Assembly (NCBI GenBank): GCA_015711725.1
Contig: JACVIX010000022.1
Location: 1-32,036 of the forward strand
Reading direction: 5' to 3'
Length of the DNA: 32,036 bases
From: Candidatus Geothermincola primus
GTDB taxonomy: Bacteria; Actinomycetota; Geothermincolia; Geothermincolales; Geothermincolaceae
A program made the translations under genes and the position numbers. The notes under the pieces are model-generated. The model saw only the letters and a program-made list of their open reading frames with translations. It ran no database searches and was not told where the DNA came from. Positions within the stretch are counted from its first letter, which is position 1. The number at the start of each line of letters is the position of its first letter. Shown piece after piece: positions 1-8,753 of the stretch.

Positions 1-100
1 ACCGGAACCGGCACCCTCTCCATTAAACCTCCTGCTAATCCACCGGAACCGGCACCCTCTCCATTAAACCTCCTGCTAATCCACCGGAACCGGCACCCTA
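1..100. repeat. 41-bp tandem repeat, 2.4 copies, at the moxR 3' end
   Basis: Two exact 41-bp units (1-41 and 42-82) are followed by a partial third (83-99) that lies inside the moxR coding end. Read on the minus strand, each unit holds AGGAGG, a 4-nt spacer, an ATG, eight further codons and TAG. The encoded peptide MERVPVPVD ends with the same VPVPVD-stop as MoxR. The repeat therefore looks like a duplication of the moxR stop region together with the ribosome binding site and ATG of whatever follows to the left. The array may continue beyond the window edge. Confidence 0.95.
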
Positions 101-1017
101 TTTAAAATGTCCCTGATAATCTCGGCATTGGACGCAAGCCCCCGTCTTCGCAATTTAGGAAGCACCCTGTGGGCGAGCACGGGCACGGCTAACTGTTTGA
201 TGTCGTCCGGTGTGACATAATCTCTCCCGAAAAGAAGCGCCCTGGATTGAGAAGTGCGCAGTAGGAAGATGCTGCCCCTGGGACTGGCTCCTAAGATAAG
301 CCGCTCGTCGGCGCGCGTCTCCTCCACGATGCGCGTGGCGTAATCAACCAAGCTGCCATCCACCTTTTGGCGATGAGCTAGCTCTTGCAGCTCCAGCACA
401 TCCTCCACCGTGAGCACCGGGCGCAGATCGTGGATAGGATGGCGGAGCAGCTGCCTCTCCACCACCTCGCGCTCAAAGGAGCGTGAGGGATACTCCAGGG
501 AGATACACATGCAGAAGCGGTCCAGCTGTCCCTCGGGGAGAGGGTAAGTTCCATGGTATTCGATCGGATTCTGGGTGGCGATGACGAAGAAAGGTTTGGG
601 CAGCATCCTGGCTACGCCGTCCACGGAAACCTGTCCCTCGTCCATGGCTTCCAGCAGGCTGGACTGAGTTCTGGGGGTGGCGCGATTAATTTCGTCGGCC
701 AGCACTATATGGGCGAAGATGGGCCCGGGGTGAAACTCGAAGGCCTCGGTCTTCTGGTTATAGATATTCACTCCGGTGATGTCACTGGGCAATAAATCGG
801 GGGTGAATTGAATACGTTTGAAAGCGCCATCAATGGAAAGGGAGAGGGCTCGAGCCAACATAGTCTTTCCCACTCCTGGGACATCCTCGATGAGCAGTTG
901 GCCGCCTGTGATGAGGGCAATGATGGAGAGTTCCACCTGCTCGCTCTTGCCCAGAATAACCTTTTCCACGTTCTCTTTAAGGAGCAGTAATTTTTCCCTG
1001 GCCGTTGACAGGTCCAC
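76..1017 (-). CDS. MoxR-family AAA+ ATPase
   Basis: This 313-aa protein is a MoxR-type AAA+ ATPase, a family that acts as a chaperone-like ATPase often paired with DUF58 and von Willebrand A proteins. Visible motifs are Walker A (DVPGVGKT, about residues 45-52), Walker B (VLADEINRA, about 105-113), and the following TPRTQSSLLEAMDEGQV segment with the family-typical sensor and arginine regions. The length matches the family (about 310-330 aa). The start is GTG with GGAGG about 8 nt upstream. The usual partner genes would lie downstream, to the left and outside the window, so the substrate cannot be inferred. The last six codons lie in a 41-bp tandem repeat that repeats the stop codon. Confidence 0.95.
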   Translation of the reverse strand: MDLSTAREKLLLLKENVEKVILGKSEQVELSIIALITGGQLLIEDVPGVGKTMLARALSLSIDGAFKRIQFTPDLLPSDITGVNIYNQKTEAFEFHPGPIFAHIVLADEINRATPRTQSSLLEAMDEGQVSVDGVARMLPKPFFVIATQNPIEYHGTYPLPEGQLDRFCMCISLEYPSRSFEREVVERQLLRHPIHDLRPVLTVEDVLELQELAHRQKVDGSLVDYATRIVEETRADERLILGASPRGSIFLLRTSQSRALLFGRDYVTPDDIKQLAVPVLAHRVLPKLRRRGLASNAEIIRDILNRVPVPVD

Positions 1018-1615
1018 GATCTTTTCCTCCGGGGGGCGTCGATTTAACCACGCACAAGCTTACCACGGTTCACACTTCCTATATCGAGAATAATCTTCTT
1101 TCGGTTTAGGTTTCAATGATATCCCCCCTTTTTGGCGATTGCCCTTCGATTAAGGATAATGCTTAGGTGGCTGACATGGCGAGAGAACAATATCCCCTAT
1201 TTATTAGTGAATCTTTGTGGGCGAACATAAGCTTCGGTTGCCAAGAGGAGGGAAAGGCACACTTGTTTATCCAGATTTTTCCGGAGACCTCCGTCTATTT
1301 GCTTAGGTGGCTGACATGGCGAGAGAACAATATCCCCCATTTATTAGTGAATCTTTGTGGGCGAACATAAGCTTCGGTTGCCAAGAGGAGGGAAAGGCAC
1401 ACTTGTTTATCCAGATTTTTCCGGAGACCTCCGTCTGTTAAATAAACCGATATTTATTACCACTTGCCCGGCGGTCGCCAAGCGCACTGAGGGCAATTGG
1501 AGCGGGCACTAATAGATATGCCGATAAGGAGACCGCGCCTATAGGATGGGAATAAGGTGGATAACCGCGATAGCCTACCCTTGCGGACAGACAATCACTT
1601 AAAAAGAGAGAATCC
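1018..1615. other. Non-coding gap between divergent moxR and the glycan operon
   Basis: This gap separates moxR (minus) from the YfhO-GT2 gene (plus). It holds the 136-bp direct repeat at 1161-1436. Short open frames across it change frame between the repeat copies and lack ribosome binding sites, so no gene is called. No tRNA or recognisable riboswitch was seen. Confidence 0.7.
1161..1436. repeat. 136-bp direct repeat, two copies, 140-bp period
   Basis: Copy 1 is 1161-1296 and copy 2 is 1301-1436, separated by 4 bp. I see a single mismatch (T versus C in the CCCCTAT/CCCCCAT stretch). The period is not a multiple of three and no convincing coding frame spans it. Near identity implies a recent duplication. 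Confidence 0.95.
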
Positions 1616-1644
1616 TTACAAGAAAAGAGGATGTGGGGTAAAAT
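1616..1644 (+). promoter_or_regulatory. Sigma-70-like promoter for the glycan operon
   Basis: TTACAA (1616-1621) and TAAAAT (1639-1644) are spaced by 17 bp, about 45 bp upstream of the proposed start codon of the YfhO-GT2 gene. Position and spacing fit a housekeeping promoter. This is a motif match only. Confidence 0.45.
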
Positions 1645-1688
1645 ACTCAAGACGGTGATAAAGAAAGAGCGATATGGGGAGGAATTCC

Positions 1689-4600
1689 TTGGAGCGAATC
1701 GCGCTTTATCGATGGGCGAAAAGAAATTTACCCCTGATCATTTTAGTGGCGGCGGTGCTGGTATTCTTCCGCCACCTGGTCTTCATGAAAAAGGTTCCTC
1801 TAGGGAGCGACCTCCATATATATTACTTCCCCGCGTGGAGTTTTTTCGGAAGGGCTTTCAAAGCGGGACATTTGGCCACGTGGTGCGACTATATATACTG
1901 CGGATTCCCTCTGTTCGCGGATAGCGAGGCGGGGATATTTTACCCCTTGAATTTTTTCTCTTTCTATCTTTCTGCCGCCGCCGGTTTTAATCTGACCATC
2001 TGGCTGCACTATCTTCTCGCTGGCCTCTCTTTCTATGCCTACGGACGTGAGATCGGTATGTCGCGTTGGTCCGCTTCGCTAATGGCCATCCCCTATGCCC
2101 TTTCTGGGTTTACACTAGCCCATTTGGTTCATGTGAACGCGGTTATCACCGTGGCTTGGCTTCCTTTCTATCTAATGTTTATAGAACGTGGCCTGAAGCG
2201 CAGGGAGACGGGGCAGTTCGTCTTCGCAGGCATTGTGTTGGGAATTCAATTTTTGGCGGGTTTTCTCATGGTCCCCCTGTTCGCTTTGTTGATCACCCCT
2301 TTCTATATATTTCTCTATCCTTTGAGGGAAGGGGAGGGTCGAACCCAAGCCCTGACGCTGGCGGTAAAAGGCCTGTTGGCCATATTGGTGGTGGGCTTCG
2401 GACTGGGAATGGTGCAGAACCTCTCCTCTTACTTTCTGGTGAAAGAATCCTATCGGGCGACGGGGCTGAGCCCCACCGCCTCCAATATACTTAACCTCCC
2501 CGCTCCGCAGTATCTCACCTTCTTCTTCCCTAAACTCTTTGGGGAGGGAGTGGATGTGGGCTACTGGGGAGCCTGGTATTTCGAGGATCTCTACGGATAC
2601 GTGGGGCTGTTGCCCTTGTTTCTATCCATCTTTGCGTTGAGGCGGAAGAGGCGGTGGCACGCCACTTTCTTCTTCTGGGTTTTGGTGGTCTCGGCGGTGG
2701 CTGCGCTGGGGAATGCAGGTATATTGTGGAGGCTGATCCATGCCCTCCCGGGATTCAGCATTCTCAAGGCTCCATGCAGGTTCCTGCTGTTGATGGATTT
2801 CTCCCTACTGGTGCTGGGAGGCTTGGGGATGGATCGTCTTCTGGGCTGGACTCCATCCACCAATAACCTTGAGAAAGCGACTAGATGGGTGGTGGGTCTG
2901 GGTGGCGCCTGGATGGGCATTTGGCTGATTGTCGCCCTTTTGCTCAAATTCGACCCGCTGGGATTCCGCACCTTCTACCAGGCCTTTTCTAAGCATATTT
3001 TTTCTCCCCTCCCAGGAGACACTACGCATAAGTACCATATGTGGTCATCCTTCGCCCAACTCAACAATTTTAATTTTCTCATCCCCATACTGCTGGCTTT
3101 CCTCATACCCGCATCATTTTGGATGATGAAGAAGAGATTGATCACCCGAGGGATGCTCATGGGCTTTCTGGTTTTCATAGTCTTGTTCGAGGTTTTTTCT
3201 TGGGGGCAGTCCATGCACAAGTTCTCCCATATAAATGCCGCCAGGAACCAGCCACCGGCGATAGATGTGATCAAGGAGGACAAGGATTCCTACAGGGTCA
3301 CTATTGCCAAGGAGGCCAAAGCGGAACAGGGCGAGGATTTTGTTTTCGCCCCGGACTTGCTTATGGCTTACGGATTGGAGGACCCCCGGGGGCAGTCCAC
3401 CATCCCGCCATTGAAATACGATTATCTTCAGGAATGGATTCAGAGGGTATCTCCGGAGAAAGTCCTCAGTCTGCTGGGGGTGCGCTATTTAATAGCCCAA
3501 CCGGTGCGGGCTGGGGGAAGGACCTACGATGTAAGCAACCCATTGGTTTTGAGTGGTGCCCATCCCCGTGCGGTGTTTCCCTGCGAGGGGAGCCTCACGG
3601 ATGGAATTTACATATTGTCACATGTTCAAGGTGGAGGTCTTCTCCCGGAAGGCACCACGGTGGCGTGGGTGAGCGTCAAGTCGGATGGGTTTACGTTGGG
3701 ACCATATCCTCTGAAGATAGGCAGGGAAACGGAGCAGATAGAAGCGGAAGAGCTGGTGAGAAGAGGAGAACGATCGGCGGATGGGCCCCGCATCTACAAT
3801 TATAAAGCACCGGGGTGGCGCCAGAAGTCCTGGAGTTATGAGGGAAAGATGAGGCTGGGCGTGGAGATGGATTTGGAGTCCTTGGAGATAGAACTGGATA
3901 AGTCCATGTATGATCGGCTTCTGGCGATCAAAGCGTTGAGCCTGCATGCGCCTTCTGGGAGGTTGAGGCCCCTGGAGAGAGGAGAAGTGATTTATGCGGG
4001 ACCCCGGGTATGCGTCTTCAGGAATCCGCGGGCGCTTCCCCGAGCTTTTATGGTGGGGAGCGTTATCGTAGAGGAAAATTGGCAGACCGCAGTGGCGAGG
4101 TCATGCGATCCCTTGCTTGATCTCAATAATCAAATAGTCATAGAGAAAGAGATGCTCGACGCGGACACCCTCGAAAAGGTGGAAAGTTGGCCGTCGGGAA
4201 GATCGGTGGGGGGAGAGGTTGAGGTGGTTGACTTTGAGGGGGAGCGCAAGATCTTCAGGCTGCACGCGGAAGAAGATGGAGTGCTCTTTGTCAGTTTGAA
4301 TTATCTCCCAGGCTGGAAAGGGGTTATGGATGGAAAAAGCGTTACCTTGATGAGAGCCTATGGATGCCTGACTGCGGTATACGTTACCCAAGGGGACCAT
4401 ATTCTGGAACTTCGCTATAAACCGCCTGGCTTAGTGACGGGAGCGGCCATCACCATAACCACTTTGGCACTTCTATTCTTATATTTCGCCTTCCGACTCT
4501 ATAAAAAGAGGGTAGCCAAGAAAGGAAAGGGACTTGTTGCTCAAGGAAGAGAGACTCTCCATGGAGGGGAAGGCTCGGGAAGCTCCCCGCCTCCTTCGCT

Positions 4601-5321
4601 TAGCGAGCGCCCCAGCATCACCGCTTTCTTCCCCGCTTACAACGACCAAGACACCATCGGCATGGTCGTGGAAAAGGCGATATCGGTGCTGGAGGAGTTG
4701 ACCGACGACTACGAGGTCATCGTGATAGATGATGGCAGCACCGATCAGACGGGTCAGGTGATAAGGGAAATCATGGAGCGTAATCCTCGCGTGCGCCTGA
4801 TTTGTCATCAGTTTAATCGGGGCTATGGAGCGGCGCTGAGGTCAGGTTTTGGGGCGGCGACGAAAGACCTGGTGTTTTACACCGATGGTGATGGCCAATA
4901 CGACGTTTCGGAGCTCAAGTCGCTGTATGTCAAGCGCGATGAGGCGGACGTGATCAACGGCTACAAGATCAAAAGGAACGACCCCTTCTATAGAATTTTA
5001 TTAGGAAAGGCATATAATATGGTAGCGAGGCGAATATTCGGATTGGTCATTCGTGACGTGGACTGCGATTTTAGGCTGATCAGGAGAGGAGCTCTTGAGG
5101 CGATAGAGCTGGAATCAGAAGGTGGGGCTATTTGCGTAGAGCTGGTTAGGAAATTACAGGATAGAGGCTTTACATTTGCAGAGCAACCTGTGCATCATTA
5201 TAAAAGAAATTTTGGAAGGTCCCGATTCTTCCGGATCAAGCACCTGACTGCTATGGGGAAGGGAATCTTCCATATGTGGTGGAAATTGATAGTGGCTCCA
5301 CGCCTACAAAAAAGGAGCTGA
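1689..5321 (+). CDS. YfhO-like membrane glycosyltransferase fused to GT2 glycosyltransferase
   Basis: This 1210-aa protein has two parts. Residues 1 to about 940 resemble the YfhO family: many N-terminal transmembrane segments, an early acidic SDLHIYYFPAW loop typical of GT-C folds, a long extracytoplasmic region, and a last transmembrane segment near 915-935. Residues about 975-1210 form a GT2 domain of the DPM1/CsbB type with FFPAYNDQ at its start, VIDDGSTDQT, and a metal-binding DGDGQYD. In Bacillus and Listeria, CsbB-type GT2 enzymes charge undecaprenyl phosphate with a sugar and YfhO transfers it to a wall polymer; here both steps seem joined in one chain. TTG at 1689 is preferred because GGGAGG lies 6 nt upstream; ATG at 1674 has a poorer site. 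The gene heads a sugar operon, 1 nt from the epimerase. The acceptor polymer is unknown. Confidence 0.85.
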   Translation: MERIALYRWAKRNLPLIILVAAVLVFFRHLVFMKKVPLGSDLHIYYFPAWSFFGRAFKAGHLATWCDYIYCGFPLFADSEAGIFYPLNFFSFYLSAAAGFNLTIWLHYLLAGLSFYAYGREIGMSRWSASLMAIPYALSGFTLAHLVHVNAVITVAWLPFYLMFIERGLKRRETGQFVFAGIVLGIQFLAGFLMVPLFALLITPFYIFLYPLREGEGRTQALTLAVKGLLAILVVGFGLGMVQNLSSYFLVKESYRATGLSPTASNILNLPAPQYLTFFFPKLFGEGVDVGYWGAWYFEDLYGYVGLLPLFLSIFALRRKRRWHATFFFWVLVVSAVAALGNAGILWRLIHALPGFSILKAPCRFLLLMDFSLLVLGGLGMDRLLGWTPSTNNLEKATRWVVGLGGAWMGIWLIVALLLKFDPLGFRTFYQAFSKHIFSPLPGDTTHKYHMWSSFAQLNNFNFLIPILLAFLIPASFWMMKKRLITRGMLMGFLVFIVLFEVFSWGQSMHKFSHINAARNQPPAIDVIKEDKDSYRVTIAKEAKAEQGEDFVFAPDLLMAYGLEDPRGQSTIPPLKYDYLQEWIQRVSPEKVLSLLGVRYLIAQPVRAGGRTYDVSNPLVLSGAHPRAVFPCEGSLTDGIYILSHVQGGGLLPEGTTVAWVSVKSDGFTLGPYPLKIGRETEQIEAEELVRRGERSADGPRIYNYKAPGWRQKSWSYEGKMRLGVEMDLESLEIELDKSMYDRLLAIKALSLHAPSGRLRPLERGEVIYAGPRVCVFRNPRALPRAFMVGSVIVEENWQTAVARSCDPLLDLNNQIVIEKEMLDADTLEKVESWPSGRSVGGEVEVVDFEGERKIFRLHAEEDGVLFVSLNYLPGWKGVMDGKSVTLMRAYGCLTAVYVTQGDHILELRYKPPGLVTGAAITITTLALLFLYFAFRLYKKRVAKKGKGLVAQGRETLHGGEGSGSSPPPSLSERPSITAFFPAYNDQDTIGMVVEKAISVLEELTDDYEVIVIDDGSTDQTGQVIREIMERNPRVRLICHQFNRGYGAALRSGFGAATKDLVFYTDGDGQYDVSELKSLYVKRDEADVINGYKIKRNDPFYRILLGKAYNMVARRIFGLVIRDVDCDFRLIRRGALEAIELESEGGAICVELVRKLQDRGFTFAEQPVHHYKRNFGRSRFFRIKHLTAMGKGIFHMWWKLIVAPRLQKRS

Positions 5322-5322
5322 G

Positions 5323-6402
5323 ATGGATGATTTAAAAGCCAGATATTCCGGCGCCCGGGTGTTAATCACCGGGGGGATGGGCTTCATCGGAAGCAACCTC
5401 GCTCATCGCTTGCTAGAGCTAGGGGCCGACATAACCATCGTGGACAGTTGTGTTGAGGGCCAGGGGGCCAACCCCTTCAATGTCGCCGATATAAAGGACC
5501 AAATAAAGCTGTATATTTATGATTTAAGGGATCGTGGCCCTATGGCAAGCGTGGTAAAAGATAAGGAGTATATTTTTAACCTTGCCGCTTTCACCAGTCA
5601 TATCCGCTCTTATGAGAACCCGCTTGAGGATCTGGAGGTCAACTGTAGAAGCCATCTAATCTTCCTGGAGACCTTGCGCAAACACAATCCTGGAGCCAAA
5701 GTAGTCTACACCGGTTCGAGATGTCAGTATGGCAGGGCTCAATATCTGCCAATCGATGAAGAGCATCCCTTCAACGTAGTGGATATCAACGGCGCCCATA
5801 AGGCAGCAGTGGAATATTATCATCGACTGCACGAATTGCATTTTGGAATGAGGTGTCTCCGGGTACGCCTGGCCAATATCTTCGGCCCCAGACACCAGAT
5901 GAACCACTCCAAACAGGGTTTTCTCAACTGGTTCATCAGGGTCGCCATACTCCAGGATACCATCCAGGTATTCGGAGATGGCTCTCAACTCAGAGATTTC
6001 CTCTACGTGGACGATGCGGTGGAAGCGATTCTGCTTCTGGCGGCGCGGGATGAGTGCTACGGGGAGGCTTTCAACCTGGGCTCGGGGAAACCATTGTCAG
6101 TCTTGGAATCGGCTCGGAAAGTTGCCGAGCTCACCGGATGCTCCTATTGCCTCACCCCCTTCCCCAGCGAGTATGCCGCGGTTGAGGTAGGGGACCTTTA
6201 TCTGGATATTGCAAAGATACAGAGAGCTATCCCCTGGGAACCCCAGGTGGACTTCGACGAAGGCTTAGCTCGCACCGTGGATTTCTACCGGCGTTTCGGG
6301 GAACACTACTGGGAATGCGAGGGGTTTGAATCGTTCGACCGTGCGGCGGCTGGATCTTCTGGAAACCCGACTCATTTACCCTACGATGATAAGGTTCGTT
6401 GA
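5323..6402 (+). CDS. NAD-dependent epimerase/dehydratase (extended SDR), atypical YxxxK
   Basis: This 359-aa extended short-chain dehydrogenase probably modifies a nucleotide sugar for the operon. The Rossmann motif GGMGFIG (residues 17-23) binds NAD, NLAAF follows near 86-90, and the serine region is TGSR (130-133). The usual catalytic Tyr-x-x-x-Lys reads Asn156-Gly-Ala-His-Lys160 (DINGAHK), so the tyrosine is replaced; from memory an epimerase-like subgroup with a D-x-NG-x-x-K pattern exists. LRDFLYVDDAVEA and FNLGSG are family-typical. The ATG is 1 nt after the previous stop, with AAGGAG 5 nt upstream. The C-terminal tail after about residue 330 is low in similarity to the family and overlaps the next gene by 17 nt. 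The substrate cannot be told from sequence. Confidence 0.88.
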   Translation: MDDLKARYSGARVLITGGMGFIGSNLAHRLLELGADITIVDSCVEGQGANPFNVADIKDQIKLYIYDLRDRGPMASVVKDKEYIFNLAAFTSHIRSYENPLEDLEVNCRSHLIFLETLRKHNPGAKVVYTGSRCQYGRAQYLPIDEEHPFNVVDINGAHKAAVEYYHRLHELHFGMRCLRVRLANIFGPRHQMNHSKQGFLNWFIRVAILQDTIQVFGDGSQLRDFLYVDDAVEAILLLAARDECYGEAFNLGSGKPLSVLESARKVAELTGCSYCLTPFPSEYAAVEVGDLYLDIAKIQRAIPWEPQVDFDEGLARTVDFYRRFGEHYWECEGFESFDRAAAGSSGNPTHLPYDDKVR

Positions 6403-7486
6403 TTTTTCCCGCCAACACCATCCCATTTCTTCCCAACTCAAAGAGGCTTTTAACCGCGTTTTAACTAAAGGGAGATACGTGTTGGGAGAAGAGGTCCGGT
6501 TGTTCGAGGAGGAGTTCGCCTCCTACTGCCAATGCGGTTATGCGGTTGGGGTGGCCTCGGGTACCGACGCCATCCTGATTGCGCTGAAAGCGCTGGGCGT
6601 GGGGGAGGGGGACGAGGTGCTAGTTCCCGCCTTCACCGCTCCTCCTACGGTGATGGCGGTGGTCTTAAGCGGAGCCAGACCGGTTCTGGTGGATATTGAC
6701 CAGAAAGCCTTCTCCATGGAGCCCGCCATCGCTGGGGATTCCATTACGCCCCGAACCGCGGCGATGGTGCCAGTTCATCTTTATGGGCTCCCCGCCCCCA
6801 TGGAGGAGCTTTGTAGGCTAGCGCAGAGGGTGCAAGTGCCGGTGGTGGAAGATGCATGCCAAGCTCATGGCGCCAAGCTTGGCTCCAAGTCTATAGGCGC
6901 TTGGGGCAAAGTGGGCTGCTTTAGTTTCTACCCCACCAAGAACCTAGGGGCTCTGGGAGACGGCGGGATGATAGTCACCGATGATCCGGAGCTGGCTGGG
7001 GAGATGACCAAGATCAGGGATTATGGCCGGGAGGGAAGGGATATATTCTCCAAAATCGGATTCAACAGCAGGCTGGATGAGCTGCAGGCGGCTTTTTTAA
7101 GGGTGAAGCTCGGGGTCCTCGAGAAGGGGAACGCGAGGCGGCGCGAGCTGGCGAAACGATACATCCAGGGGCTGGGAGATCTGCCGTTGCGCATACCCCA
7201 AGCGGAACCCGAGGCGCAGCCGGCTTACCACCTTTTCGTGGTGGCCACCCGGCGCAGGGACGAGCTCAGCGCCTATCTGGCCTCACGGAATATAGAGACC
7301 TTGGTGCACTATCCCTACCCTATCCATCTACAGCCGGCCTTCGCTTTCCTCGGCTATAAGAAGGGGGATTTCCCCAATGCGGAAAGGGCGGCGGCGGAGG
7401 TGCTCTCCCTGCCGCTATACCCGGAGCTGGAGGATCAAGAGGTGGAGGAGGTAATATCCGCTATCAGAGATTTTTACAAACAGTGA
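6386..7486 (+). CDS. DegT/DnrJ/EryC1/StrS-family PLP sugar aminotransferase
   Basis: This 366-aa PLP enzyme belongs to the DegT family, which transfers an amino group to a keto nucleotide sugar. Visible motifs are the N-terminal MIRFVDFSRQ, SGTDAI (58-63), PAFTAPPT, VEDACQAHGA (with Asp156) and the PLP lysine in FYPTKNLGALGDGG (Lys185). The C-terminal NAERAAAEVLSLPLYPEL is also characteristic. ATG at 6386 is chosen because it gives the canonical N-terminus; it overlaps the epimerase stop by 17 nt and has no clear ribosome binding site, which suggests translational coupling. An in-frame TTG at 6326 is possible but poor. With the upstream epimerase it likely makes an amino-deoxy sugar for the GT2/YfhO protein. 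Confidence 0.92.
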   Translation: MIRFVDFSRQHHPISSQLKEAFNRVLTKGRYVLGEEVRLFEEEFASYCQCGYAVGVASGTDAILIALKALGVGEGDEVLVPAFTAPPTVMAVVLSGARPVLVDIDQKAFSMEPAIAGDSITPRTAAMVPVHLYGLPAPMEELCRLAQRVQVPVVEDACQAHGAKLGSKSIGAWGKVGCFSFYPTKNLGALGDGGMIVTDDPELAGEMTKIRDYGREGRDIFSKIGFNSRLDELQAAFLRVKLGVLEKGNARRRELAKRYIQGLGDLPLRIPQAEPEAQPAYHLFVVATRRRDELSAYLASRNIETLVHYPYPIHLQPAFAFLGYKKGDFPNAERAAAEVLSLPLYPELEDQEVEEVISAIRDFYKQ

Positions 7487-7565
7487 AAATTGATGGTTGC
7501 GGGGAATTATGGTGGGAATCCCGTGTGGGTTGAGCTTTATTGGCCTATGTCTCATTGTGCGGTCA

Positions 7566-8317
7566 TGAAAGATAGTGAGTACCACAAATTATACCGTCTG
7601 GAAGATAGACACTGGTGGTACGTGGGGCATTACCACATCTACGCCAAGCTGTTGGAGTTACATTGTCCCGCGGAAGTCCGGGGCAAGGTGCTGGATGCAG
7701 GATGCGGGACGGGGGGGTTCATGAATTATCTGCGAGAAAGGTACGATCCGCAAAGACTGGTGGGGGTCGATATCAGCGAGGAGGCGCTGGGTTTCTGCGC
7801 CCGCAGGGGGCTGAAGGATACCCGCCTTTGTTCGGTAGAAGAGCTTCCTTTTGGCGAAGGTTATTTTGACCTGGTTATCTCACTAGATGTGCTTTATCAC
7901 GCGAGGGTCCTGGATGATATTGACGCTTTGAGGGAGCTAGCCAGGGTGACCAAAAAAGGGGGTTATCTGCTATTGAACCTCCCCGCCTTTCCCATTTTAA
8001 GGGGAAGGCATGACGTGGCGGTGGAGGGGGCGAGGAGGTACCGAAAAAGGGAGGTGGAAGAGAAACTCAAGAAAACGGGGTTTACCCCTATAAGGATATC
8101 TTATTCCAACTTCTTTCTCTTCCCGGTGATGCTCCTGTATCGCCTCTGGAGCAGGTGGTTCCCTGGGGATGAGGCCGAACCAGTTTCCGACTTGAGTCTC
8201 CCTCCCCAGCGAATCAACCAGGCGCTTTCTTGGCTGTTGAGGCTGGAATCCAAAATGATCGTGCGTTTTCCCCTCCCTTGGGGGGGCTCTCTCACCGCGC
8301 TTGCCCGAAAGCTATGA
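7566..8317 (+). CDS. Class I SAM-dependent methyltransferase
   Basis: This Rossmann-fold methyltransferase of about 250 aa has motif I VLDAGCGTGG, a GVDISEEAL acidic loop, a FDLVISLDVLYH motif and a LARVTKKGGYLLLNLPA strand. The N-terminal EYHKLYRLEDRHWWYVGHY is typical of methyltransferases found in glycan clusters. ATG at 7566 gives that canonical N-terminus; the frame extends to TTG 7490 or ATG 7493, adding about 25 residues with no family look. Neither start has a strong ribosome binding site, so the start is uncertain. As the last gene of the operon it may methylate the sugar or a lipid-linked glycan. Confidence 0.85.
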
Positions 8318-8753
8318 GCACTAGTTCTTCGCATCCCGAGATAATAGGAGAGTCATAATAACCAGAACTTTTCACCACGTAAAAAAGCATGGGCGAGAAG
8401 TGGCGCCTAGATGTTCCTGGATAAAGCATGGAGATGGAGTCGACATGGCGCGAAAAACCCCCTTGATGTGAGTACGGAAATCGATTGCACAAGTCCACTG
8501 TGGCGCAAATGAATGAGGGGTGAAATATTATATGGAAAGCATATTTTGTCAGTGTGAAGAAATCGAAAAATAAATATTGACGTATCGTAAAAATTATTTT
8601 ATGTCTTTAGATATCTCCCAGGCGGGAAGCCAGTCACCTTGACGAGTCGACGCCAAAACAGAACATGGCGACAGCGCGAATTCCGTGAGTGGAAATAGCG
8701 GATGTTCCACGCTCGGAGAAAGTTCTCGCGAGCAGCGGCGGAGATCGTGTAGC
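8318..8753. other. Non-coding gap between convergent operons
   Basis: This 436-bp AT-richer gap lies between the 3' ends of the methyltransferase gene (plus) and the kinase gene (minus). I see no convincing hairpin followed by a T tract, no tRNA, and no open frame with a ribosome binding site. A TTGACG near 8577 lacks a properly spaced -10 box. Confidence 0.6.

Noticed and set aside
1167-1370. 67-codon ORF in the 136-bp repeat region
   Set aside because: The two repeat copies are read in different frames, which is not expected of a real gene, and there is no ribosome binding site.
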